A stretch of DNA of 64,000 nucleotides from Clostridia bacterium (lineage in GTDB: Bacteria > Bacillota > Clostridia > Oscillospirales > Acutalibacteraceae). Made by a program: the position numbers and the translations under genes. This document shows positions 27,451 through 36,264 of this stretch, piece by piece. Below the pieces are notes generated by a model. The model searched no databases, was not told where the DNA came from, and was given only the letters and a program-made list of their open reading frames with translations. The stretch is taken from NCBI GenBank assembly GCA_017407705.1, contig JAFQWA010000006.1, positions 1-64,000 of the forward strand, read 5' to 3'. The number at the start of each line of letters is the position of its first letter. The stretch's first letter is position 1.

Positions 27451-27465
27451 ATTACAACCTCCACA

Positions 27466-29676
27466 TTATTCAACAACTATATTTTCCCTGAATTCTACTG
27501 TAATAACCGTACCGATCTCAACCTCGGTATCTTTTTCAACAGATTGATTATACGCTACTGCATTTGTCGTAGAACCGCTAAATTTGATGTTCAGTCCCAT
27601 ATTTATTGCAGTACTGTTTGCCTGAGACACTGTCATACCTATAAAATCAGGTACCTTTACTGTCTTTTTCTCACTGTCGTTTTCAGTGTAAATGACCACT
27701 GTACCGCCCTTAGGAATAGTCTGATATGCTGAGGGCACCTGTCTTACAACAGAGTCGCCGTCGCCAACAACTTTAAATGACAAACCTGCTTCTCTGATAG
27801 CATCCTTTGCCTTTTCAACAGTTTTGCCCATAACGTCGGGAGTTTTACGCTCGATCTTTTCAGCATCATCTTCGGAGTATTGAGGTGTAACGCCCATATA
27901 AGGAAGAATTTCCTCAAACATCTTACCCACCATAGGCGCTACCAAAGTACCGCCGTAGGGATTTGCCACGCTGGGTTCATCCAGCAGCATCAAAATAGCG
28001 ATCTTAGGCTCGTTTGTAGGAGCAATACCGCAAAAAGATGCGATATATTTATTTATCTCGCCTTCCTCGTTTTGTGTATCAATCTTCTGAGACGTACCTG
28101 TTTTTCCGCCAACACGGTAACCGGGTACGTAAGCATTTTTACCTGTACCCTCACTTACTACCGCTTCCAAAGCGTCACAGATCTTTTTAGAGGTCTCCTC
28201 AGAAATTACCTGACGAATGGGAGAGCCTTCCATATTTTTAATAATATTTCCGTTCTCATCCAAAACCTGTTTTACAATATGAGGCTTATACAAATATCCA
28301 CCGTTCACTGCCGCTGAAATAGCGGTAATAAACTGTATAGGGGTGATTTTGAAGGTCTGACCGAAGGACTCAGACGCCAACTCAACGGGGCCCATTTTAG
28401 ATGCTACGTGGTAAATAGGCTCAGATTCACCGGGTAGGTCGATGCCTGATATGGTCTGCAAACCAAAAGACTTTCTGTAATTAGTAAAACTGGTAACTCC
28501 CAAAGACTGACCTATTGTAATAAAGGCAGGGTTGCAGGAATTCATAAATGCCTGAGTGAGGTTTTGTGTGCCGTGACCCTCGTGCTTATGACAACTAATT
28601 CTGCGGTTAGCAATAACTATATATCCGGGGCAAGAAAAAGATGCGTTCATGGAGGTCTTTCCCTCATCCAGTGCTGCCGATCCGGTTATGATCTTGAAAA
28701 CAGAACCGGGCTCGTAAACGTCGGATACGCACTTGTTTCTCCACTGCTCCTGCTGTGCCTTTGCAATAGCTGATGATCTTTCATCACCGGTAAGCTTTGC
28801 AATAGCTTCAGCAGTTGCTGCGTCGTAAATGGTAAAAGGCTCGTTGGGGTTGTAGTCAGGCTTGGTTGCCATGGCTAAAACACCGCCGGTGTTTACGTCC
28901 ATAACAATGCAGCAACCACGGTTTTTTACTCCGTTTTGGATAACAGCCTGATCTAGATATTTCTCTGCCACGTGCTGGATATACTCGTCAATGGTAAGCA
29001 CCAATGAGTTTCCTGCCTTCGCATCAACTACTTTTTCGTAGCTAAAGGGCATATCCGCACCTTTTGCGTTTTTAGCAGAAATAACTCTGCCCGGTGTTCC
29101 GGTCAAAGTTGAATCATACTGATATTCAAGTCCGTTAAGACCCTGATTGTCGGTACCCACAAAGCCCAGCACGGTAGATGCCAGGTTATCGTTGGGGTAA
29201 TATCTTTTGGTGGCTTCGTCTAAGCCGATGATTGAGCCAAACTCATTTTCGGAAACGAAGGCTCTTACCTGATTTGCCTTATCAATAGTCACGGTTTTAC
29301 CAACAGTTTCGTAGCCTGTCTTCTTGCAGGTGATTTTATACACCTTTTCATAGTCCATCTGGAGGATCTCGGCAAGTCCCTTTGCCACTGCCTGACGCTC
29401 AGCGTCGTCCTCGAAATCACTTGGTGTTATGTAAACTTGCCAAACGGTAGAGCTGGCGGCAAGGACATTCATTGAAGCATCATAAATAGTACCTCTTTTA
29501 GCATCAACAACCACATCACGAAGCTGCTGCTGTTCTGCAAGAGTCCTGTATTTATCGGCTTTTACAAGCATTATGTTACTAAGAGAAACGCCACAAGTAC
29601 CAAATCCCAATATAATAACAACTAAAAGCACTATCAAAGTACGTTTCCACATTTGCTTTGTAGGTCCCTTTGCCAA
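27466..29676 (-). CDS. Class B penicillin-binding protein with two PASTA domains (FtsI/SpoVD type)
   Basis: A 736-aa transpeptidase that cross-links septal or spore peptidoglycan. A TTG start at 29676 follows GGAAGAG. There is one membrane helix at about residues 12-37, then a pedestal domain. Transpeptidase motifs are S325-x-x-K328 (GSVFKII), S380-C-N382 and K525-T-G (GGKTGTSQ). Two PASTA repeats lie in roughly 610-736, with PDVMGKTVEKAKDAIREAGL and PDFIGMTVSQANSTAINMGL as their cores. PASTA tails are common in SpoVD and in PBPs regulated by Ser/Thr kinases. With ftsW or spoVE it forms the polymerase-transpeptidase pair. Confidence 0.95.
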   Translation of the reverse strand: MAKGPTKQMWKRTLIVLLVVIILGFGTCGVSLSNIMLVKADKYRTLAEQQQLRDVVVDAKRGTIYDASMNVLAASSTVWQVYITPSDFEDDAERQAVAKGLAEILQMDYEKVYKITCKKTGYETVGKTVTIDKANQVRAFVSENEFGSIIGLDEATKRYYPNDNLASTVLGFVGTDNQGLNGLEYQYDSTLTGTPGRVISAKNAKGADMPFSYEKVVDAKAGNSLVLTIDEYIQHVAEKYLDQAVIQNGVKNRGCCIVMDVNTGGVLAMATKPDYNPNEPFTIYDAATAEAIAKLTGDERSSAIAKAQQEQWRNKCVSDVYEPGSVFKIITGSAALDEGKTSMNASFSCPGYIVIANRRISCHKHEGHGTQNLTQAFMNSCNPAFITIGQSLGVTSFTNYRKSFGLQTISGIDLPGESEPIYHVASKMGPVELASESFGQTFKITPIQFITAISAAVNGGYLYKPHIVKQVLDENGNIIKNMEGSPIRQVISEETSKKICDALEAVVSEGTGKNAYVPGYRVGGKTGTSQKIDTQNEEGEINKYIASFCGIAPTNEPKIAILMLLDEPSVANPYGGTLVAPMVGKMFEEILPYMGVTPQYSEDDAEKIERKTPDVMGKTVEKAKDAIREAGLSFKVVGDGDSVVRQVPSAYQTIPKGGTVVIYTENDSEKKTVKVPDFIGMTVSQANSTAINMGLNIKFSGSTTNAVAYNQSVEKDTEVEIGTVITVEFRENIVVE

Positions 29677-29730
29677 TTCCGCTCTTCCTTTCTTATGTAA
29701 ACCTAAATTAGTAATTACCTTTATAATTCG

Positions 29731-29762
29731 GCAAAAACGAGAGCTGACTACAACCCTCGTTT
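29731..29762 (-). terminator. Attenuator-like hairpin between ftsL and the PBP gene
   Basis: On the minus strand AAACGAG pairs with CTCGTTT (29756-29762 with 29735-29741) around a 14-base loop, followed directly by a T-run ending near 29733. It lies inside an otherwise continuous dcw cluster, in the 124-base gap before the PBP gene, so partial termination there is plausible. Confidence 0.5.
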
Positions 29763-29800
29763 AATATATAATATTTATTTTCTGCCGTTGCTATGCCTTT

Positions 29801-30250
29801 TTATTTATCGGCATCAGCATTTAAGATCTGCGCACTGTCATTTTCATTGCTGTCAATGTAATGCACCTGAGATTTTGACTTTTTGTGCATACCAAGCTGT
29901 GCTGCAGCCTGCTCTAAGTTTTTATAAGAGATCTTGTTTTCCAGCTCCATCTCAAGTCTTACTGTCTCGCTGTCCAAAACCTCTATCTCACGGTCTGCCT
30001 TAGCAATAGCAGCCTTTGTATCGCTGATCTCAACACGTGTGTAAATTGTGAAGCAAACCATAAACAACACAATAGCAACTGCTGCTATCTTTGCAAAAAC
30101 TGATAAATTATTTGTTTTTGCCTTCTGGTGTGTTACAGGCAGCTGCTTTATAACTGCCTTACGTCCGGGAGCTGTTTGCGGTACTACGTTGCTCTTAGGT
30201 GCAAACAGGTCAAGGTCGTATGCTGCGTTATTTGAATTGTAGTACTGCAA
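29801..30250 (-). CDS. ftsL: FtsL-type division protein
   Basis: A 149-aa bitopic membrane protein. A basic cytoplasmic N-terminus leads to one helix (FAKIAAVAIVLFMVCFTIY) at about residues 72-90. Then comes a coiled coil (DTKAAIAKADREIEVLDSE, then VRLEMELEN), and the ISYKNLEQAAAQLGMHK segment typical of FtsL/DivIC-like proteins. Assignment rests on this architecture and on its place between rsmH and the class B PBP, because FtsL sequences vary. It would recruit the PBP and SEDS pair together with FtsQ. Confidence 0.85.
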   Translation of the reverse strand: MQYYNSNNAAYDLDLFAPKSNVVPQTAPGRKAVIKQLPVTHQKAKTNNLSVFAKIAAVAIVLFMVCFTIYTRVEISDTKAAIAKADREIEVLDSETVRLEMELENKISYKNLEQAAAQLGMHKKSKSQVHYIDSNENDSAQILNADADK

Positions 30251-30268
30251 CTAAAACTCCTTCTTTCT

Positions 30269-31192
30269 TTATAATATCTTTTCTATGGCACGAAGCTTAG
30301 CGCTTCGGCTTCTTGCGTTATCACTGAGCTCCTGCTCAGATGCCTCTATGGGCTTTCTGAACACTAATTTTGCTCTGGGTTTCTTTCCGCATACACAAAC
30401 GGGAAAGTCTTTAGGGCACTCACAACCCTTACAAAGCTCTGCAAAACTTTGTTTAACCAGTCTGTCCTCAATAGAATGGAAGGTTATGATAGAAATCCTT
30501 CCGCCCACCTTCAACCGTTCAAAGGCTTTTTCTATTGCGGTCTGTGCCTCTTGCATTTCGCCGTTAACGGCAATTCTCAGCGCCTGGAACACTTTTCTCG
30601 CCGGGTGTCCGTCACGCTTGAATTTGGCTGGATAGCAATCTGATACGATCTGTGCAAGTTGTGATGTAGTAGTAATTGGTGTTTATTCTCGAATTGTTAC
30701 TATTCTTTGTGCTATCTTGTTTGAAAATTTCTCATCTGAGTATTTGAAAAATATATTACTAAGCTCTGCTGCTGATAAGCTATTTACTAAATCTGCAGCG
30801 CTTGTTCCTTGCTTACTCATTCTCATATCCAGCGGTGCGTCACCGTGATATGAAAAACCACGCTCTATGGTATCTAACTGATAGGATGAAACTCCTAAAT
30901 CTAATAAAAGTCCGTCGATCTTATCAATGTTCAGATCATTTAGCACTTTATCAAGCTCTGAAAATCTCGACTGCACTACTTTTACGTTACTAAACTCTTT
31001 TAATCTTTCAGTAGCGGCTTTTATAGCATCGGGGTCACGGTCTAGTGAAATGAGCATTCCGTCTTCAAGACGTTTGGCTATTTCAAAGGAATGACCTCCG
31101 CCGCCTGCAGTACCGTCAATATAAATTCCGTCAGGCTTTAAATCAAGGGCGTCGATGGACTCATGCAGCAAAACGCTTTTGTGAACAAACAT
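30269..31192 (-). pseudogene. rsmH: 16S rRNA m4C1402 methyltransferase, interrupted by an in-frame TAA
   Basis: RsmH methylates N4 of C1402 in 16S rRNA. Reading from ATG 31192, the first 169 residues carry HESIDALDLKPDGIYIDGTA, the SAM loop GTAGGGGHS, SLDRDPDAI, LLLDLGVSSYQLD and RGFSYHGDAPLDMRM. Codon 170 is TAA (30683-30685). The same frame then continues without shift: TPITTTSQLAQIV, then HPARKVFQALRIAVNGEM, and ISIITFHSIEDRLVK to the normal end at 30269. The joined length, 308 codons, is exactly that of an intact RsmH. Intact homologues have Lys or Glu at this point, one base change from TAA. It is either a recent nonsense mutation or a sequencing error. Confidence 0.9.
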
Positions 31193-31206
31193 CTTTATCC
31201 ACCCTT

Positions 31207-31638
31207 TTATAAATTACAATCTTCAAGTATGTTAAGGATCTCTTCCTGAGAAACGTCCTCGTTTTCTTTAATCCAGTTCTCACTGCTCCAGATCTCAATA
31301 CGGTTTGATGCACCGATGATAGTAGCAGATGCAGAATCCATAAGCTGTGCAAACTCTCTTAAAGTCTGGGGCAGCAATACCCTGCCCTGTGCATCCGGCT
31401 CTAACTCTGCGGCACCTGAGAACAAATATCTTTGCAACTTCCTTGCTTTAACGAAGGGTTGTTCGTTAAGCTTGTCCACCAGCTTCTGCCACTCTTCCAT
31501 TGAATAAATGAACAAACAAGGTGAACTGTCAAGTGATTTGGAAATGACGAAGCGGTCGCCTAAATCCTCACGAAGCTTCGCAGGAATAAATACGCGACCT
31601 TTTTTGTCGATATTATGTTGAAATTCACTCATCAACAT
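31207..31638 (-). CDS. mraZ: Transcriptional regulator MraZ
   Basis: MraZ is an AbrB-fold DNA-binding protein that controls the dcw operon, often as a multimeric ring. I start at ATG 31638 (143 aa, the family length), giving MLMSEFQHNIDKKGRVFIP; AAAGGGA lies eight bases upstream. An ORF start 27 bases further up lacks support. Two SpoVT/AbrB-like repeats are seen, KKGRVFIPAKLRE and AQGRVLLPQTLRE. It is the first dcw gene, with its own promoter and three 10-bp-spaced boxes upstream. Confidence 0.96.
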   Translation of the reverse strand: MLMSEFQHNIDKKGRVFIPAKLREDLGDRFVISKSLDSSPCLFIYSMEEWQKLVDKLNEQPFVKARKLQRYLFSGAAELEPDAQGRVLLPQTLREFAQLMDSASATIIGASNRIEIWSSENWIKENEDVSQEEILNILEDCNL

Positions 31639-31696
31639 AACGGGCTTCCCTTTCACTAAAAACATTGTGGAAAACTTGGTGGAAATTGTTCAAATT

Positions 31697-31725
31697 CACC
31701 ACTTTCCACCACTTTGCACCACTTT
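31697..31725 (-). promoter_or_regulatory. Three MraZ-type boxes
   Basis: On the minus strand AAAGTGGTG occurs three times, at 31717-31725, 31707-31715 and 31697-31705, with an exact 10-bp period. This resembles the AAAGTG-type repeats bound by MraZ in other bacteria. They begin at about the predicted transcription start, so MraZ bound here could block its own operon. Confidence 0.8.
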
Positions 31726-31732
31726 TGATTTA

Positions 31733-31761
31733 ATTATAAGTACAAAACTGCATCTTTTCAA
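31733..31761 (-). promoter_or_regulatory. Promoter of the dcw cluster (mraZ)
   Basis: On the minus strand TTGAAA (31756-31761), a 17-bp spacer and TATAAT (31733-31738) form a near-consensus housekeeping promoter 95 bp upstream of the mraZ start. Confidence 0.85.
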
Positions 31762-31826
31762 CCCAATTTTTAAGTAATTTTTTACAAATCCCGAAGTTTT
31801 TTTAGTGACTTGTGGTACAATAAAAT

Positions 31827-31852
31827 CCCAACCACAATATGTTGTGGTTGGG
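31827..31852 (-). terminator. Second hairpin between the Ca2+ ATPase gene and mraZ
   Basis: A perfect 11-bp stem (31827-31837 with 31842-31852) has loop TATG. On the minus strand it is followed by ATTTTATTG, a poor T-run. It may back up the stronger terminator just upstream and help insulate the dcw promoter. Confidence 0.5.
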
Positions 31853-31917
31853 TGAAGAACAAATTTTCGAACAGATTTTGGCGATAAAAAAAGACGGGCA
31901 CCCCCATCTTGAATAAA

Positions 31918-31951
31918 AATAAAAAAGGCACTAGCAAATGCAAGTGCCTTT
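31918..31951 (-). terminator. Terminator of the Ca2+ ATPase gene
   Basis: AAAGGCACT pairs with AGTGCCTTT (31943-31951 with 31924-31932), with two more GC pairs inside. On the minus strand it is followed by TTTATTTTT. It lies 13 bases after the stop codon. Confidence 0.9.
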
Positions 31952-31964
31952 AAAAGGTTTTATT

Positions 31965-34613
31965 TTATTTTCTTACCAGCTTTGTTATCAGCTTTACTAT
32001 CTCAGTTACAACGATAGGAACGATGGATAACAAGAAGATCTCACCGAACTCAGCAGTACTGAGTGCTGCAACGCCGAACACGTCTCTGATAGGCGGAATA
32101 ACAAGCACAAACAGCATCAGGATAAATGATGCGGCAAATGCCAACAGCATTGTCTTGTTCTTGAACCAGCCTACAACAAACAGTGAGTTATCACTTCTGC
32201 AGTTCATAGCGTGGAACAGCTGAGAGATAGACAAAACAGCAAACGCCATTGTCTGAGCATACATAAGAGCTTCCTCAGTAAAGGGTACGCCCAATTTCCA
32301 ACCGGGCTCGTGAGCTATAACACCCAGAACAAAGGCAACCAGAGTGATAATACCGAACATTACACCCTGCCATGCAGCGTTAATACCAAGACCGTGAGCA
32401 AACACACTCTCATCCTTCTTACGGGGAGCATGGTTCATAACGTCAGCCTCAACAGGCTCAACACCAAGTGCCAATGCAGGTAAGCTATCGGTTACAAGGT
32501 TCATCCAAAGAAGCAGGATAGGTGTTAGCGGAGCAACACCGAACAACAGCATACCGATAAATACGGTTACAACCTCACCTAAGTTACATGAAAGCAAGAA
32601 GTGAACTGACTTACGGATATTATTGAAGATACCTCTACCCTCTTTAACAGCGGTAACGATAGTTGCAAAGTTATCGTCTGTAAGAGTCATAGCGGCAGCA
32701 CCCTTAGCAACGTCAGTACCGGTAATACCCATAGCACAACCAATATCAGCAGCCTTAAGTGCAGGAGCGTCGTTAACACCGTCACCGGTCATAGCAACAA
32801 CGTGACCCTTCTTCTGCCAGGTCTGAACTATTCTGATCTTATCCTCAGGTGAAACACGTGCATAAACTGAAACGTTCTCAATCTTCTCAAACAACTCGTC
32901 ATCGCTCATAGCACTAAGCTCTGTACCGGTGAGAGCAACGTCGTTCTCGTCCATAATATTAAGCTGACGAGCAATAGCAGAAGCAGTGATAACGTGGTCG
33001 CCTGTGATCATAACAGTACGGATACCTGCACGCTTACACTCTTCAATAGCAAGCTTTGCTTCCTGACGGGGCGGATCGATCATACCAACCAAGCCAACAA
33101 AGTTAAGACCGTATTCCAGTTCCTCTGATGTAGGATTACTGGGAGCCTCAGCCAAAGGCTTAACAGCAACGCCCAGCACACGCAGTGCATCGTTTGCCAT
33201 TTCAAGGTTAGCCTTAGTAGCAGCCTCTTTATCAACGTCAACACAACGGTCGATAACGATATCAGAACCACCCTTTACGATAGCGTAAGGCTTACCGTCG
33301 ATCATGCAAACGGTGGTCATAAGCTTTCTATCGGAATCGAAGGGGATCTCACACATTCTGGGATAGATGCTATCCAGTGTGGCTTTATCGGTTTTAAGTG
33401 CTTTCATAGCGGCAGCAACGATAGCGGTTTCTGTGGGGTCACCCTTATGAACCTCTCTGCCGTTTTCAATAGAAACGTCACCGTCGCAGCAGAGTGTACC
33501 CAAACGGAGCAGCGCTGCAACATCATCAGAAACGGTTTCACCAACGTCCTGAATCTGTTTGTTTGAATAAACCTTAACCAAGGTCATACGGTTCTGTGTC
33601 AAAGTGCCGGTCTTATCGGAACAAATAACAGATGCACTACCCAATGTCTCAACAGCGGGCAAACGACGTACAATAGCGTTTTTCTTAACCATACGCTGAA
33701 CGCCCAGTGACAAAACAACTGTAACGATAGCAGGAAGTCCCTCGGGAATAGCGGCAACAGCCAGAGAAATAGCTGTCATAAACATTTCAAGGAGTTCCTG
33801 ACCGGTGATAATACCGTAAACAAAGATGATCGCACAAATAATCAGGGCGATCATACCCAATTTTTTACCAAGATCAGCAAGCTTTATCTGCAAAGGAGTG
33901 ATAGCGTCATCAGCACCCTTAAGCATAGTTGCAATCTTACCCATTTCGGTGTTCATACCGGTTTCGGTAACAATAGCTTTACCTCTACCGTAAGCAACGG
34001 TGCATCCGCTGAACACCATATTCACACGGTCACCCAAAGGAGCAATATCAGTGCAAATCTCACCGGCATCCTTCTCAGAGGCAACTGACTCACCTGTCAG
34101 CATAGACTCATCACTACGCAAGCTGTAACCCTCAATAAGTCTTGCATCGGCAGGGATATAGTCACCTGCTTCCAGTAAGATGATGTCACCGGGAACAAGC
34201 TCAGTAGCATCAATAGTGATGTTAAGACCGTTTCTGATTACCTTTGCAGAGGGAGCGGCAAGATTTTTCAATGCCTCCAAAGCAGCCTCAGCCTTGCTTT
34301 CCTGAATGACGCCCAAAAATGCGTTAAGCAAAACGATAGCTACAATAACCAACGGCTCCAAAAAGTCGTTTTCACCCTCTAAAATGGTGAGTACTGTTGA
34401 AATAACAGCTGCGATCATCAAAATAATGATCATTACGTCTTTAAGCTGTGCAATAAATCTTTCAATAAAGGTTTTCTTGCGTTTTTCAACAAACTGGTTT
34501 TTTCCGAATACTTTTTGCTTTTCCTCGACAGATGCAACGGTTAATCCGTTTTCAATATCGGAGCCAAGCTCAGATACGATATCTGTTGCAGTTGAAGAAT
34601 GCCAAATCAACAT
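31965..34613 (-). CDS. P-type calcium-transporting ATPase (P2A/P2B-like)
   Basis: An 882-aa membrane pump that uses ATP to move cations, most likely Ca2+ out of the cell. The order is cation ATPase N-domain, two membrane helices, actuator domain with LTGESV, further helices with IPEGLPAIVTVVLSLGVQRM (Ca2+-site PEGL motif), the phosphorylation loop CSDKTGTLTQNRM, the hinge MTGDGVNDAPALKAADIG, and a C-terminal helical domain with LLWMNLVTDSLPALALG. These match SERCA-like bacterial pumps, although Mn2+ transport is possible. It has its own promoter and terminator. Confidence 0.93.
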   Translation of the reverse strand: MLIWHSSTATDIVSELGSDIENGLTVASVEEKQKVFGKNQFVEKRKKTFIERFIAQLKDVMIIILMIAAVISTVLTILEGENDFLEPLVIVAIVLLNAFLGVIQESKAEAALEALKNLAAPSAKVIRNGLNITIDATELVPGDIILLEAGDYIPADARLIEGYSLRSDESMLTGESVASEKDAGEICTDIAPLGDRVNMVFSGCTVAYGRGKAIVTETGMNTEMGKIATMLKGADDAITPLQIKLADLGKKLGMIALIICAIIFVYGIITGQELLEMFMTAISLAVAAIPEGLPAIVTVVLSLGVQRMVKKNAIVRRLPAVETLGSASVICSDKTGTLTQNRMTLVKVYSNKQIQDVGETVSDDVAALLRLGTLCCDGDVSIENGREVHKGDPTETAIVAAAMKALKTDKATLDSIYPRMCEIPFDSDRKLMTTVCMIDGKPYAIVKGGSDIVIDRCVDVDKEAATKANLEMANDALRVLGVAVKPLAEAPSNPTSEELEYGLNFVGLVGMIDPPRQEAKLAIEECKRAGIRTVMITGDHVITASAIARQLNIMDENDVALTGTELSAMSDDELFEKIENVSVYARVSPEDKIRIVQTWQKKGHVVAMTGDGVNDAPALKAADIGCAMGITGTDVAKGAAAMTLTDDNFATIVTAVKEGRGIFNNIRKSVHFLLSCNLGEVVTVFIGMLLFGVAPLTPILLLWMNLVTDSLPALALGVEPVEADVMNHAPRKKDESVFAHGLGINAAWQGVMFGIITLVAFVLGVIAHEPGWKLGVPFTEEALMYAQTMAFAVLSISQLFHAMNCRSDNSLFVVGWFKNKTMLLAFAASFILMLFVLVIPPIRDVFGVAALSTAEFGEIFLLSIVPIVVTEIVKLITKLVRK

Positions 34614-34640
34614 TAATTCCTCCTAAACAATAATAGATAT

Positions 34641-34669
34641 ATTTTAACCTATTTTCCAGTTTTTTTCAA
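34641..34669 (-). promoter_or_regulatory. Promoter of the Ca2+ ATPase gene
   Basis: On the minus strand TTGAAA (34664-34669), 17 bp, TAAAAT (34641-34646), then AGGAGG just before the start codon. Confidence 0.65.
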
Positions 34670-34692
34670 TACGTATTTAATAAAATTTACAA

Positions 34693-36246
34693 TTAGTCAA
34701 ACAATTTTTCAAAGTCTAAAACGTTATCCGCCACAGCGTTGCAAAACTCCTTGCTATGGGATACAAAAAGCACCGCACCCTCAAATAGCTTGATAGCAAC
34801 TTTCAGCTGCTCGATGGCATTAACGTCTAAATGGTTGGTGGGCTCGTCCAACACTAACAGGTTGTAATCGGACAATATAAGTTTGCAAATTTTCACCTTA
34901 GCCTGTTCACCGCCGCTTAAGGTACAAAGCTTTTGCAATACTTGTTCGCCTGACAGTCCGCACCTTGAAAGAGCGGTTCTGACATCCTTATCCACCATTT
35001 TAGGATAAGTGTTTTTTATTTCCTCCATAGCGGTAATGCTGTCGTTTTGCCAGATATTCTCCTGCTCGTAATACCCTATCTTCACGTTATCCGCCAGCTT
35101 GTAGCTACCCGACAAAGGCGGCACGATACCGCAGATAGTTTTAATAAAGGTAGACTTACCAATACCGTTAAATCCGGTTACCGCCAACTTTTCACCGGCG
35201 TTCAGCTCCATAGTTATGTCCGGCACCAGCTGGTCGTAATATCCTATTGCAAGTTCATCAGCAGACAAAATTATCTTGCCCACAGCAGGGGTATAATTAA
35301 ACAAAAAACTGGGTTTTGGCGCGTTATTTGGTTTTTCAAGCAGTTGCATCTTTTCAAGCTTTTTACGTCGGCTCTTTGCCATTGCCGAAGTTGATGCCCT
35401 TACTATATTCTTATCAATAAACGTTTGGAGTTTGGCTATCTCCTTTTGCTGAGAATTATAATTTTTCTCATACTCCAGTCGCTTTGCCTCTTTTAATTTG
35501 ACAAACTTCTGATAATTGCCGTTAAACCTTGTAATGGTACCGTTTTCAATATCGCAGATGCAGTTTACCACCTTATCCAAAAAGTCGTAATCGTGACTTA
35601 CCAATATGAATGCACCCTTGAAATTAGTAAGGAATTTAGTGAGCCAGGCAATATGCTCTTTATCCAAAAAGTTGGTGGGCTCGTCTAAAAGCAGCACATC
35701 GGGTTGTTCTAACAGCAGCTTTGCCAGTAGCACCTTAGCACGTTGACCGCCGCTTAAAATAGACACGTTAGTATCCATTCCAAAAGCGGTTATACCAAGT
35801 CCTGCGGCAACCTTATCAATGGTGCTGTTTATAGCATAAAAGTTGTTAGACTCAAGCTGTGCAAGTATTTTTGAGGATTGCTCACACAACTCCAACTGCC
35901 GCTGCTCATCCTTGCACACACTTATTTCGGCGTTTATCTCGTTATACTGTTTTTCCAATTTAAACAGGTGGTCGAAAGCACGTTTCAAATATGCTCTTAC
36001 AGTGATCTCTTCTTTTATCTTAGCCTGCTGATCCAGATAGCCCAATTTCACCTTAGGATTCCACTTAACATATCCCTCATCGGGAACCACTTCACCGATA
36101 AGTATGTTGATAAAGGTGGATTTTCCTGCGCCGTTAAGGCCGGTAAGACCTAACTTATCGCCGCCAAAAAGCTGCATATCTGCGTGGGAAAACAGTTTTT
36201 TATCGCCGTATATCTGAGTAAGATTTTTTACATCTAAAATGCTCAT
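34693..36246 (-). CDS. ABC-F family ATPase
   Basis: A 517-aa soluble protein with two ABC domains and no membrane part. The first has Walker A GLNGAGKSTF, signature LSGGQRAKVLLAK and Walker B VLLLDEPTNFLD. The second has GFNGIGKSTF, LSGGEQAKVKICK and LVLDEPTNHLD. They are joined by a charged linker of about 80 residues (RLEYEKNYNSQQKEIAKLQT), the part that reaches into the ribosome in ABC-F factors. The family includes translation factors and ribosome-protecting resistance proteins; the exact subgroup cannot be set here, although a YbiT-like housekeeping role is likeliest. It begins 18 bases after the sortase gene. Confidence 0.88.
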   Translation of the reverse strand: MSILDVKNLTQIYGDKKLFSHADMQLFGGDKLGLTGLNGAGKSTFINILIGEVVPDEGYVKWNPKVKLGYLDQQAKIKEEITVRAYLKRAFDHLFKLEKQYNEINAEISVCKDEQRQLELCEQSSKILAQLESNNFYAINSTIDKVAAGLGITAFGMDTNVSILSGGQRAKVLLAKLLLEQPDVLLLDEPTNFLDKEHIAWLTKFLTNFKGAFILVSHDYDFLDKVVNCICDIENGTITRFNGNYQKFVKLKEAKRLEYEKNYNSQQKEIAKLQTFIDKNIVRASTSAMAKSRRKKLEKMQLLEKPNNAPKPSFLFNYTPAVGKIILSADELAIGYYDQLVPDITMELNAGEKLAVTGFNGIGKSTFIKTICGIVPPLSGSYKLADNVKIGYYEQENIWQNDSITAMEEIKNTYPKMVDKDVRTALSRCGLSGEQVLQKLCTLSGGEQAKVKICKLILSDYNLLVLDEPTNHLDVNAIEQLKVAIKLFEGAVLFVSHSKEFCNAVADNVLDFEKLFD

Positions 36247-36264
36247 TACTTATGATCCTATCAA

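Noticed and set aside
30269..30592. A separate 107-aa gene for the RsmH C-terminal part
   Set aside because: It lies in the same frame as the N-terminal part with only one TAA between them and has no ribosome binding site of its own, so it is the tail of one interrupted gene.
20503..31638. Loss of ftsA as a sign of a novel division mechanism
   Set aside because: Many Clostridia encode ftsA or sepF elsewhere; absence from this cluster alone is not evidence.
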